Part shown: positions 15,261 to 24,100 of the stretch, piece by piece | How the letters are laid out: every line of letters begins with the position of its first letter | Numbering within the stretch: the first letter of the stretch is position 1 | Source: Vulcanimicrobiota bacterium | GTDB lineage: Bacteria > Vulcanimicrobiota > Vulcanimicrobiia > Vulcanimicrobiales > Vulcanimicrobiaceae | Direction of reading: 5' to 3' | DNA: 46,575 nucleotides | NCBI GenBank assembly: GCA_003161555.1 | Contig: PMOG01000223.1 | Span: forward strand, 1 to 46,575 | Notes under the pieces: generated by a model | Databases searched by the model: none | What the model saw: only the letters and a program-made list of their open reading frames with translations | What the model was told of the DNA's origin: nothing | Made by a program: the position numbers and the translations under genes

Positions 15261-16292
15261 CTACTTCACGGCCGCGACGTCTTGCTCGCTCACAGGTCCG
15301 CCTTTATTTCCCCACGCCGCACGAACGAAGGTCGCGACCGCGGCGATGTCACCCGCCGAGAGCTGACCTTTCCACGACGGCATCATGCTGCGTCCGTGTT
15401 CGACGGTTCCGATCATGCCGGCCGGATCGCTGCTGTTGACGACCGCGTCGCCGGCCAGCGCCGGAAAGGTTCCGCGACCGCCGCCTTGGCCGTTCGCACC
15501 ATGGCAGGCCGCGCATTTTGATGCATAGATCGATGCCCCGACGGTACTCAAGACCGACGGCCCCGCGGCGGCGACTTGCTGCTCCGTCACGCCCGATGCT
15601 TTGTTCGTCCAGGCGGAGCGAACGTAGGTCGCGACGGCGGCAATATCCGCGTTCGATAACTGGCCCTTCCACGTCGGCATCCGCCCGTTATAGGTGGTGC
15701 CGTTGACAACGAGCGGGCCGGAACGCCCGTTGACGATCGTTGCGATCATGCCTTTGGGGTCGGCAGCCGCGACGTGCGGGTTACCATTCAGCGGCGGATA
15801 TGCGCTCGTTCCTTGGCCGCTGGCCTGGTGGCAGGTCGCGCAGCGAGCCGCAAAGATCTGGCTTCCGCTAAGGGCAGCGGGGTTGCGTGCGGCGGCAACC
15901 TGCTGCGTCGTTACTGCCGGCGCCCGGTTCGTCCACGCGGAACGAACGTAGGTGACCACCGCCGCGATGTCGTCGCTCGAAAGCTGATCCTTCCAGGCCG
16001 GCATCGCTCCGCTGAACGTCTTTCCGTTTACCTGTATCGGACCGCTGCGCCCGTTGAGCACGGTCAGAATCAAGCTCGCCGTGTCGGCGGCAGTAACGTC
16101 GCTGTTTCCCGCCAGCGGCGGATAGGGACCGAGCCCCGTGCCTCCGACCTGGTGGCAGGCGGCGCACTTGGACGCGAAGATCGCCTTGCCGTCCGGCGCC
16201 GCGGCGGTTGCAGCGCTGCCGCTCGTGGTCCTCAGTCCCGCGAGAAGAGCGACCACTGCGCAGGCGAGTGCGACGATCGTCCAACGGCTCAT
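15261..16292 (-). CDS. Tri-haem cytochrome c with three tandem cytochrome c domains
   Basis: From ATG 16292, which has an excellent GGAGGG ribosome-binding site, the product has 343 residues. A signal peptide (hydrophobic residues 5-20) is followed by three class-I-type cytochrome c domains of about 105 residues with CxxCH at residues 43-47 (CAACH), 151-155 (CATCH) and 260-264 (CAACH). Each domain carries a downstream Met in G-x-MP-x-WK-x-QL-x-x-x-DIAAV, the likely axial ligand. The three domains are clear internal duplicates. The protein would shuttle electrons in the periplasm. It is divergent from the CuA protein and cytochrome-porin genes, suggesting one electron-transfer cluster. Upstream in-frame codons are rejected because the signal peptide starts at this Met. 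Confidence 0.92.
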   Translation of the reverse strand: MSRWTIVALACAVVALLAGLRTTSGSAATAAAPDGKAIFASKCAACHQVGGTGLGPYPPLAGNSDVTAADTASLILTVLNGRSGPIQVNGKTFSGAMPAWKDQLSSDDIAAVVTYVRSAWTNRAPAVTTQQVAAARNPAALSGSQIFAARCATCHQASGQGTSAYPPLNGNPHVAAADPKGMIATIVNGRSGPLVVNGTTYNGRMPTWKGQLSNADIAAVATYVRSAWTNKASGVTEQQVAAAGPSVLSTVGASIYASKCAACHGANGQGGGRGTFPALAGDAVVNSSDPAGMIGTVEHGRSMMPSWKGQLSAGDIAAVATFVRAAWGNKGGPVSEQDVAAVK

Positions 16293-16469
16293 ACGTCCCT
16301 CCGGCTTTGGGCTTGGGACCAGCGCGGGCTGGGTAGTAGATACCGTTGCCTGATGCGACAGAAACGCCGGGCAACCTTGGGACGCGTGTGAAGACTCTTT
16401 CCGAGCCTCGGCTGTCGCTCTTCTCACGGTAGTCCTATCTCATCACTACGCTTGGTCCCAGGCAGCCTC

Positions 16470-16841
16470 ATGCGCAGCTCAGTCCTTTTCCTCTCGGCGG
16501 TACTGCTCATCGGTGGAGCCGCATCCCCCGGCCGGGCGGCGACCACGAAACCAACGGCGCTGCCGGTTCTGAACGTGACGGCGACGTCCGAGCAGAAGTT
16601 TTCGCCGGACCACCTGGTACTGCATGTGGGCAAGCGGCAGACGCTGCGCTTCACTTCCAGCGGCGGCGTGCACGGCGTCGCCTCGACGGATCTCGGAATT
16701 CCGGCCACGACGATCGCCCCGGGCCAGCCCGTTTCGGTCGTGGTCGTGCCGAAGAAAGCCGGCACGTACAAGATCAACTGCACGATCGTGTGCGGGCCCG
16801 GGCACGCCGACATGCTGTTGACAATCGTCGTCAAGCCATGA
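16470..16841 (+). CDS. Exported CuA-type cupredoxin (COX subunit II-like soluble domain)
   Basis: The 123-residue product has a signal peptide (cleavage near GRAA) and a single cupredoxin domain. Ligands match the binuclear CuA centre: H68 (VHGVAS), then C104-x3-C108-x3-H112-x2-M115 in CTIVCGPGHADM. This C-x3-C-x3-H-x2-M pattern is the signature of cytochrome c oxidase subunit II and nitrous-oxide reductase CuA domains. Unlike COX II there is no N-terminal transmembrane hairpin, and no COX I gene is nearby, so it is a free or loosely anchored electron carrier. Its stop overlaps the next start (ATGA), coupling it to the cytochrome-porin. A TTG at 16452 is an alternative start. Confidence 0.85.
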   Translation: MRSSVLFLSAVLLIGGAASPGRAATTKPTALPVLNVTATSEQKFSPDHLVLHVGKRQTLRFTSSGGVHGVASTDLGIPATTIAPGQPVSVVVVPKKAGTYKINCTIVCGPGHADMLLTIVVKP

Positions 16842-18001
16842 TCGTGCCGCGTCGAGTCCTGCTCGCAGTCGGCTTCGCGGCAGCGGTGACCGTCGCCGCC
16901 GCAGCGCCGGCCCTGGCGATGCCGAACTTTGCCCAAGCCTACGGCGTTCCGTGCTCCACGTGCCACACGGCGGTTCCGACGCTCAATGCCTACGGGCGTT
17001 ACATCCAGCGTTCCCAGTATGCGTATATGGACGCCGCCGTGCTCAAGAAAGCGCTCCCGCTGTGGGTCGGGTATCAGGCCCAATATGACTCGCAAGCTTC
17101 TGCGCCCGACACGCATCGCGTCGTCTGGGGGAACGTCGAAGTCCATCTCGACGGCTTAGCGGGCGACAATTGGTCGTACCACGTGCAGCAGTGGATCTGG
17201 GAAGATAGTCAGCCCGGCGGCCTCGATACCGCCTGGGTCAGCTACAACAACTTGTTCAAGCACAACGGGTACTTTGAAGTCGGCAAACTCGAGGTGCCCG
17301 CTCCTTCACCATATAGCCAGTTTTTCGAGATCGCGCCGTACGCGACTCCCGAGGTGACGGTCGGCGAGCATACCTATGAACTCGATGGAAACCGTTGGGG
17401 CGCGAAGACCGGCTATCTCAACGGCTCGGTGAGCCTCGCCGCCGCGTATGTCGGCAGCGATGCCGACCTCAACGGCGCGACCGACTTCGTACCGGCCGCC
17501 GGCAAGACGCTGCAGTATCAGGCAGCATTCATGCGCCCGAAGAATCCGTTGGAAGTCGGCATCTATGGCGCGTCGGGAACCTACCCGATCTCGGATGGAA
17601 CGACCGACCACTTCAACGCGATCGCAGGCTACCTGCAGCGTGACCCCACGCGCGGAGTGCCCGGTGTGCTGCTCGTCTATCAAACGACGCACGACGATCA
17701 TCCCAGCGCCGGAGCGACCTCAGCCGCCAACGGCCGCGACTATACGGTGGACGTATACCAGCCGATCATCAAGGACACGCTCGTCGTCGGTTTCCGGCGC
17801 GAGATGACCAGCGACGGCATGGGGACCGTCAACAACGCGAGCAACATCGACCTCACCATCCAGCTCGCGCGGTATCTCCGGCTGTTCACTGAAGCGTCGC
17901 TCGGGGGGAACAATCCCGGCAACGGTAGGAATCGCCCCGGAACCCCGGCCTGGCGTGCGTTCATCTGGTGGACGATGCCGGTCGCGAAAGCGAAGCAATA
18001 G
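16838..18001 (+). CDS. Cytochrome-porin fusion (Cyc2-like outer-membrane mono-haem protein)
   Basis: The 387-residue product has a signal peptide ending near ALA at residue 27. Immediately after it comes MPNFAQAYGVPCSTCHTAVP, with one haem c motif C39-S-T-C42-H43, followed by LNAYGRYIQ. The remaining 320 residues alternate polar and aromatic-hydrophobic residues in short strands, and the protein ends with FIWWTMPVAKAKQ; this reads as an outer-membrane beta-barrel. An N-terminal x-P-x-F-A-x-x-x-G-x-x-C-x-x-C-H-T followed by a porin is the layout of Cyc2, the Fe(II)-oxidising outer-membrane cytochrome. Other CxxCH-porins of unknown role share it, so iron oxidation is an inference. It is coupled by ATGA to the CuA gene, and a small gene follows after 1 bp. 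Confidence 0.75.
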   Translation: MIVPRRVLLAVGFAAAVTVAAAAPALAMPNFAQAYGVPCSTCHTAVPTLNAYGRYIQRSQYAYMDAAVLKKALPLWVGYQAQYDSQASAPDTHRVVWGNVEVHLDGLAGDNWSYHVQQWIWEDSQPGGLDTAWVSYNNLFKHNGYFEVGKLEVPAPSPYSQFFEIAPYATPEVTVGEHTYELDGNRWGAKTGYLNGSVSLAAAYVGSDADLNGATDFVPAAGKTLQYQAAFMRPKNPLEVGIYGASGTYPISDGTTDHFNAIAGYLQRDPTRGVPGVLLVYQTTHDDHPSAGATSAANGRDYTVDVYQPIIKDTLVVGFRREMTSDGMGTVNNASNIDLTIQLARYLRLFTEASLGGNNPGNGRNRPGTPAWRAFIWWTMPVAKAKQ

Positions 18002-18002
18002 C

Positions 18003-18479
18003 ATGGGCGACATGCGCGAATTCACCACGGTCGCCTGCCGGTTCGACGACGTCCCGGAGCGGCTGGTCGCCGCGTTCGGAGGGGCCGATACGATCCTGCC
18101 GCTGCGGGTCCGGCTGGGAGACCTCCGCATCGAACGTGATGTCGACGTTCATCTCACGCCAAGAAGCGGCTACCCGGGATACCGTCTTGTCGACATCTCG
18201 TGGAAGCCGCAAGGCGGCGGACCCTATCCGAGCTTCGCGGGCACGCTGAGTATCGCCGAGGACGCCGTCGGTTGGAGCCGGATCGAAATCTACGGGAAGT
18301 ACCGTCCCCCGTTCGGCATCGCCGGCGCAGCTTTCGACGCCGCCATCGGGCAGCGTATCGCGCACGGAACCGCGATCGAACTGCTGGCGGAGATCAAGCG
18401 TCTACTGCTCTCGGGATCCGGCCACTCGTCGTCGAACGTCGGCCCAAGTGACGTTGTCGAGCCGGTCGCGGGTCCCTAG
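18003..18479 (+). CDS. Conserved-looking cytoplasmic protein, unknown function
   Basis: The 158-residue product starts 1 bp after the stop of the cytochrome-porin gene (TAG-C-ATG), so it is very likely co-translated with it. Strands alternate with turns over residues 5-110 (REFTTVACRF, IERDVDVHLTPRSG, LSIAEDAVGWSRIEIYGKY), and a C-terminal helix (AIELLAEIKRLLL) follows. This order, a beta grip and a long final helix, is reminiscent of SRPBCC/START-like proteins, without proof. There is no signal peptide or metal motif. Its position suggests a role linked to the redox cluster, but none can be named. Confidence 0.65.
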   Translation: MGDMREFTTVACRFDDVPERLVAAFGGADTILPLRVRLGDLRIERDVDVHLTPRSGYPGYRLVDISWKPQGGGPYPSFAGTLSIAEDAVGWSRIEIYGKYRPPFGIAGAAFDAAIGQRIAHGTAIELLAEIKRLLLSGSGHSSSNVGPSDVVEPVAGP

Positions 18480-18522
18480 GAACGACGAATGGTTGTGACC
18501 CGCTAGCCGCCGGGCGGCGCGG

Positions 18523-19038
18523 TTAAGGCCCCGGCGTTCGAGCGGCCGGAACGCTCGGCACCAGATCGATGTACGGCGTGGTCGGCTCGCGCTCGGGCGG
18601 CAAGTCGTTCGGTGCAGGGTTCCCGGCTGGACCCAGCGAGCGAATGAACCGGTAGATTGCTCGCCGGTCCGCGATGTTCAGGGCGCGCAGATCGGTCCAC
18701 TTCATCGGCGGATGGCCGGCGCGTGTCGCGACGGCATTCAGCCAATCGGCCTCGCTGGTCTCACGGAACCACAGTCGGACATTCACCGGATACGCCGTAC
18801 CCCAGGGCCCGCGAAAGCCGACCGTGCTTCCGGTCATCCATCGCGAGACGGGGAGCCGGCCGTCGCTGTCGGTCCAGCCGGGCGTATGGCATTCGTTGCA
18901 GCCTCCGTAGACCACCAAGAATCGCCCGCGGTCGAGCATGCGCTGCTGCGGGTTCGCCGGCGGTGAGGTCCCGATGCCCGCGAGGAACGCGACGGTCGCC
19001 GACAAGATCGCAATGCGCCCAAAAACAGCACGCTGCAT
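18523..19038 (-). CDS. Exported mono-haem cytochrome c
   Basis: From ATG 19038 (AAGG upstream) the 171-residue product begins with a signal peptide. QQRMLDRGRFLVVYGGCNECH follows, with a single CNECH motif near residues 47-51. The downstream region keeps features of a cytochrome c domain fused to a cytochrome-like tail (PMKWTDLRALNIADRRAIYR, a likely Met-containing axial segment, then FIRSLGPAG), as in the c-type subunits that accompany membrane dehydrogenases. It converges on the porin operon and would add a further periplasmic carrier to the cluster. In-frame codons upstream of this Met lack coding features. Confidence 0.8.
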   Translation of the reverse strand: MQRAVFGRIAILSATVAFLAGIGTSPPANPQQRMLDRGRFLVVYGGCNECHTPGWTDSDGRLPVSRWMTGSTVGFRGPWGTAYPVNVRLWFRETSEADWLNAVATRAGHPPMKWTDLRALNIADRRAIYRFIRSLGPAGNPAPNDLPPEREPTTPYIDLVPSVPAARTPGP

Positions 19039-19228
19039 TGGAGCAACCTTACGCGCGGGTGAGGCGAAACGCCTCCGGCCGCGGATCGTTGAGCCATGCT
19101 CGGACACCGAACGATTAAGTCGCCGTGAAAAGGAAACCGAGTGCTTGGCCGGCGGCGTTGGCGGCATGTAGGGTGTTCCTAGCCCCTTTTGCCCCGCATT
19201 CATTTTCACTCGGAGAGGAATCCTATCG

Positions 19229-19600
19229 ATGAGAATTCTGTTGACCGCGTTCGCATTCGCTCTCGCGTTCACGTCGGCGGCGATGCTGCCAGCCGCTGCG
19301 CAAACCGAAGAAGTGATCATTTACGGTCCGCACGGCGTGCCGCTGTACAGCGGATGGCAGCCGGCGTGGGACCGCTTTGAGTTCGACCGCCATCACGTCA
19401 TCCTCGGACGCGTTGCGGCGTTCGCGCCGTACCGTCTGCAAGTTGCCCGCCGCGACGGCGTCGTGCAGCTGATCGATCTCAAAAACGGAACCGTCATTCT
19501 ACCGACCGGCGCGACGCCCTCGCCCTCGCAGCACGTCGCCGTGATCGGCTACTACAGCAACGGCACGTTCATCGCCAACCGGGTCATTCTCCGCAACTAA
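19229..19600 (+). CDS. Small secreted protein, unknown function
   Basis: The 123-residue product has a textbook signal peptide (MRILLTAFAFALAFTSAA, cleavage after AAA-Q near residue 25) and a good GGAGAGG ribosome-binding site. The mature 98 residues look like a small beta barrel: RVAAFAPYRLQVAR, VVQLIDLKNGTVI, HVAVIGYYSNGTFIANRVIL. The final I-G-Y-Y-S-N-G-T-F-I-A-N-R-V strand pattern recalls short OB-like domains of the DUF5666 type, an uncertain match. It is not visibly in an operon. Confidence 0.7.
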   Translation: MRILLTAFAFALAFTSAAMLPAAAQTEEVIIYGPHGVPLYSGWQPAWDRFEFDRHHVILGRVAAFAPYRLQVARRDGVVQLIDLKNGTVILPTGATPSPSQHVAVIGYYSNGTFIANRVILRN

Positions 19601-19796
19601 AGCTGCGGTCGAGCGCGAGGCCGCCCCGCGGTCTCGCGCCGCCGTTCCTCCCACTCACGCGCTGGTGCCATGCTCCATTTGGAGAATGCGCGCCCGCGCG
19701 CCAGCCGTTACGATGTCCCAAAGCGCCGATGACGAAGCGGGACCTCGAGCCCGCTTACGTTTCCGGTTGCGGGCGCGCGTTCGTAGGGGCGGCTTC

Positions 19797-21149
19797 ATGA
19801 GCACGGCAATCGATCGCTATTTCGGCATCTCGAGCTCCGGCTCGAGCGTGCCGGTCGAGATTCGGGCCGGCATCACGACCTTTCTCACGATGTCGTACGT
19901 GCTGTTCGTCAACCCGCTGGTGCTCGGCAACGCGATCGTCGTCCCCAACGGCTTTGCGAAGCTGCTGGTCGTCACGGCGCTGGCGGCGGCCGCCGGCAGC
20001 GCGCTGATGGGCCTGGTGGCGCGCTATCCTTTCGCGCAGGCGCCGGGCATGGGGCTCAACGCCTACTTCGCCTATACGGTCGTGCTGGGCCAGAAGATCC
20101 CATGGCAAACGGCGCTGGGCGCCGTGTTCATTTCGGGCTGCATCTTCGTACTGCTCTCGATCCTGGGTGCGCGGCAAGCGATCGTGCGGGCCATCCCGGA
20201 GCAGCTGAAGATCGCGGTGACCGCCGGCATCGGCTTGTTTCTGGCCTTCCTCGGACTGAAGAACGCCGGCGCGGTCGTCGCCGATCCGGCGACGTTCGTA
20301 ACGCTCGGAAAACTGAGTTCGCCGACGGTCTTGATCGCGGCTATCGGGCTGGTCATCACGGCCGCGCTCCTGGCGCGGCGCATTCCCGGCGCGGTGCTGA
20401 TCGGTATCGTCGCCTCGACGCTGGCGGCGGCGCTCAGCCGGGCGGCCGTGTACCCGGGCGCGCACGGACTCCAGGGCTTCCCAGGCTTTCCCGACGGCAT
20501 TGCGGCGCTGCCGATCGTGCCGGCGGGACTCACGGGCGCACTCGACCTGCACGCCGCGCTCTCGCTGGGCGTCGCCAGCATCGTGTTCACGTTTTTCTTC
20601 GTCGACTTTTTCGACGCTACCGGCACGCTGGTTGCGCTCGCGCAGCGGGCGGGCGCGCTCGACGCGCAGGGAAACATGCTGCGCGCGCGCCGGACGTTCG
20701 CCTGTGACGGTCTCGCCGCCATGATCGGTTCGCTGCTTGGGACGAGCACGACGACGGCCTACATCGAGAGCGCCAGCGGGATCGCCGAGGGCGGTCGCAC
20801 CGGCGTCACCGCCTGCGTCGTCGCGGTCCTGTTTCTTGGCGCGACCGTCCTGTGGCCGCTCGCCGGTGCGATCCCGGCCTGCGCGACCGCACCGGCGCTC
20901 ATCGTCGTCGGCGCGATGATGATGTCGGCGCTGCGCCGTATCGACTGGGAAGACTACACGATCGCCGTGCCCGTGTTTCTTACCCTGATCGGGATGCCGC
21001 TGACGTTCTCGATCGCCAACGGCGTCAGCTTCGGCGTCATTGCGTACGTCGTCATCAAGGTCCTCAGCGGTCACGCGCGCGACGTGAACCGCCTGCTCTA
21101 TCTCGTTGCCGCGCTCTTGATAGCGCGCTACATCTGGCTCGCGGGTTGA
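19797..21149 (+). CDS. NCS2-family purine (guanine/hypoxanthine-type) permease
   Basis: The 450-residue polytopic protein has about 12-14 hydrophobic segments and the AzgA-like signatures RAGITTFLTMSYVLFVNP near the N-terminus, AQAPGMGLNAYFAYTVV in TM3, FFFVDFFDATGTLVALA in TM8 and GSLLGTSTTTAYIESASG in TM10. These mark the AzgA/GhxP/PbuG branch that imports hypoxanthine, guanine or adenine by proton symport. ATG 19797, preceded by AGGGGC, is chosen over upstream in-frame codons that encode an Arg-rich tail. It stands alone, convergent with the RND pump gene. Confidence 0.9.
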   Translation: MSTAIDRYFGISSSGSSVPVEIRAGITTFLTMSYVLFVNPLVLGNAIVVPNGFAKLLVVTALAAAAGSALMGLVARYPFAQAPGMGLNAYFAYTVVLGQKIPWQTALGAVFISGCIFVLLSILGARQAIVRAIPEQLKIAVTAGIGLFLAFLGLKNAGAVVADPATFVTLGKLSSPTVLIAAIGLVITAALLARRIPGAVLIGIVASTLAAALSRAAVYPGAHGLQGFPGFPDGIAALPIVPAGLTGALDLHAALSLGVASIVFTFFFVDFFDATGTLVALAQRAGALDAQGNMLRARRTFACDGLAAMIGSLLGTSTTTAYIESASGIAEGGRTGVTACVVAVLFLGATVLWPLAGAIPACATAPALIVVGAMMMSALRRIDWEDYTIAVPVFLTLIGMPLTFSIANGVSFGVIAYVVIKVLSGHARDVNRLLYLVAALLIARYIWLAG

Positions 21150-21180
21150 TACGCGCGCTGTACCGAAGTGCCGGTGTTTC

Positions 21181-24100
21181 CTAGCTGAGCGCGGGCTGCG
21201 GCTGCTCGACCGGCGGAAACTGCCGTCCGCCGTCTTCGGAGTCATCCTCCGGGTCGCGGCGCAGGCGGCGGGCACGCCGCTTGCGTTCGGCGCGCTCGAC
21301 GAACGACATGATGAAGATGTAGACGACCGGCACCAGGAACAGCGTCAGGAACAGCGAGCTGGTCAGGCCGCCGATGATCACCGTGCCCATCGACTTGCGG
21401 AACTCGGCGCCCTCGGTGATCCCGAGCGCCAGCGGCATCATGCCGGCGATCATCGCGACCGTGGTCATGACGATCGGACGAAAGCGAATCGTCGCGGACT
21501 CTTGCATAGCGTCGACGAGGCCCATGCCCCGCTCGCGCAGCGTGTTGGCGTAGTCGACCAGCAGGATCCCGTTCTTCGCAACCAGGCCGACGAGCATCAC
21601 GATGCCCAGCATCGAGAACAGATTCAGCGTCTGCCCTTGGAAGACGCGCACGTCGGGGAGCAGCGCGTGCAGCCCGTTGAGGATCGCCAAGATGCCGAAT
21701 GCGCCGACCAGCGCTACCGGTACGCTGAACATGATGACCAGGGGCGCGAGGTACGTGCGGTACAGCACGACGAGCAGCATGTAGATCAGCAAGAAGGACG
21801 TGAGCAGCGCGAGGCCGAGCTTGGTGATCGCGTCGCCGAAGAGCCCGGCGTCGCTGTCGCTCGAGGCCGACACGGAGACGCCCGCCGGAACGAATCCGGG
21901 CTGGCTCAATGCGCTTTGGACCTGCTGCGTCACCAGGCCGATCGGGGCGCCGTTCGCCGCGTTGGCGTACACGCGCACGATACGCTGACGATTCTGCCGT
22001 TCGATCAGCGGCGGTTCGGAGGTCCACACAAAGCGCGCAACGCTCGAGAGCGGCACCAAGCTGACGCCGTCCGCAGCCCGCACCTGGAGATCGTCGATCG
22101 TCGCGACGTTGCTGCGCTGTGCATCGGGCAAGCGCAGGATGACGTCGGTCAACCCCTCCGGGAGTCGAACCTTGGTCGCGATCACGCCGCCGACCGCGGC
22201 GCGCGCGGTGGTGGCGACATCCTGCGGCGTGACGCCGAGCTGCGCGGCCATGTCGCGGTCGATTTGGATTTCGAGCCGCGGCCCCGAGACGCTGTTGCTG
22301 GTCTCCACGTCCTGGGCCGCCGGATTCTTGGTAATGAGCGCCGCGAGCTTGGCGGCGAAGGCATCGCGTGCGGCGGGAGGCCCGGTGACCGTGTAGGTGA
22401 TCGGCGGCGACCCGGCGTTCTGCGCCCCGACGGCGCTGATCTGCGCTCCGGGTGCGAGCGCGCCGAGCTTCTCGGCGGCGGCGACGACGTTGTGCTCTTC
22501 GTGGCGTTGCGAGTCGTAAAGGTACACCCGGATCTCGGCCATCTGGCCGCCGATGATGTCGCTGAAGCCGTTGCTGCCGCGGCCCACCGTCGCCGAGACG
22601 CCGCGCACGCCGTTCATCTTTTCGAACGCGCTGGTGAGCCGTGCGGTCGCCGCGGCGGTGACACCGATCGGCGTGCCGGCCGGATACTGCAGCGTGACGA
22701 TCGCCGCGCCCCACTCGGTGTAGGGCTGGAATTCGCCCGGGATGACCGTCGGGCCGCCGAACGCCGGCACGAACAGCAGGAACAGTGCGAACACGACCGT
22801 CGACATCGACCCGAAGAAGACCAGCCACGGGTGTTCGAGCGCACGCGGCAGCCAATAGTCGTGGTAGCCGACCTTGATCCATTCGAACCAATTCTGAAAC
22901 GCGTTGACCACCCGCTCGTAGAGGTTGCGATCGGTAAGCGGCCGCGGCTTGCGAAGCAGCGCCCATTTGGCCGCCAGCAGCGGTGTCAGCGTGAACGAAA
23001 CCAGCAACGAGAAGAGGGTCGCGCAGACGACGACGAGCCCGAACTCCTTCATGTACTGGCCGATGATCCCCGACATAAATGCGATCGGTGCGAAGACGAC
23101 GACATCCACCAGCGTGATGGCGATCGCGGCGCCGCCGATCTCGGAGCGCCCGGCGATCGCGGCTTCTTCGGGACCTTTGCCCATCTCGCGATGGCGGGTG
23201 ATGTTCTCGATCACCACGATCGAGTCGTCGACCAGGATGCCGATCGTCAGCGACAAGCCCATCAAAGAAAGCACGTCGATCGTGAAGCCCAGCAGCCAGG
23301 CGACGAAGAACGTCGCCAGCAGCGAGCACGGTATCGCGATCATGACGACCAGCGCGCTGCGCCATACGTGCAGGAACAAGAGCAGCACGATCGCGGTCAG
23401 CAGGATCCCCTCACCGAGGTTTTGGAGCACCCCGTTTATCGACTGCATCGTGAACTCGTTGTCCGCCCCGCGCTCTTTGAATTGGAGCGCGGGATACTTC
23501 ACGGCCAGTTGGCGGAAGGCGGCGCGGATCGCCTTGGTCGTCCCGACCGTATCGCTGTCGGAGTCACGCGAGACATAGACCACGATCGAGTCGCGGTTGT
23601 TGACGGTCGAGATCAGGCGATGGTCGACGTACCCGTCGACGACCTGTGCGACGTCGCCGACGTGTGCGCCGCCCGTCGTGATGCCGAAAAAAATCAGCGG
23701 TAAACTGCTTAGCTGCGAGGCGCTGGTGATATCGGCGCGCACGCCGATCGTCGACTCCTGCATCGGCTGATCCAGGCGGCCGCCCGGGAGGCTGACGTTG
23801 CCCTGGCTGACGGCGTTGTTCACGTCGAGCATCGTGAGATGCAGCCCGGTCAGTTTTCCGGGATCGGGTTCGACGTAGAATTGCCGCGGGTAGTCGCCGG
23901 CGACGAGGACGTTGCCGACACCCTTCACGCCCTTGAGGAAGGGTTCGATCTCGTTGACGACCAGGTTCGAGAGCGCGGCCGGCGCGACGCTCTTCGAGGT
24001 GATCGATTCGCTCAGAATCGGCTGCGCACTGACGTCGACCTTATCGATCACCGGCGGGTCGAGGTCGGAGGGCAGGTTGATGCGGGCCGCGTTGACTGCC

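Noticed and set aside
16470-16841. Cytochrome c oxidase subunit II
   Set aside because: It has the CuA ligands but no transmembrane hairpin, is only 123 residues long, and has no COX I neighbour.
19755-21275. 506-residue minus-strand frame opposite the purine permease
   Set aside because: It is an Arg/Asp-rich shadow frame without domains; the plus-strand permease motifs are clear.
21502-23703. 733-residue plus-strand frame opposite the RND pump
   Set aside because: Its Arg/His/Asp-rich composition is typical of the antisense frame of a high-GC gene, with no domain. The RND gene on the minus strand is unambiguous.
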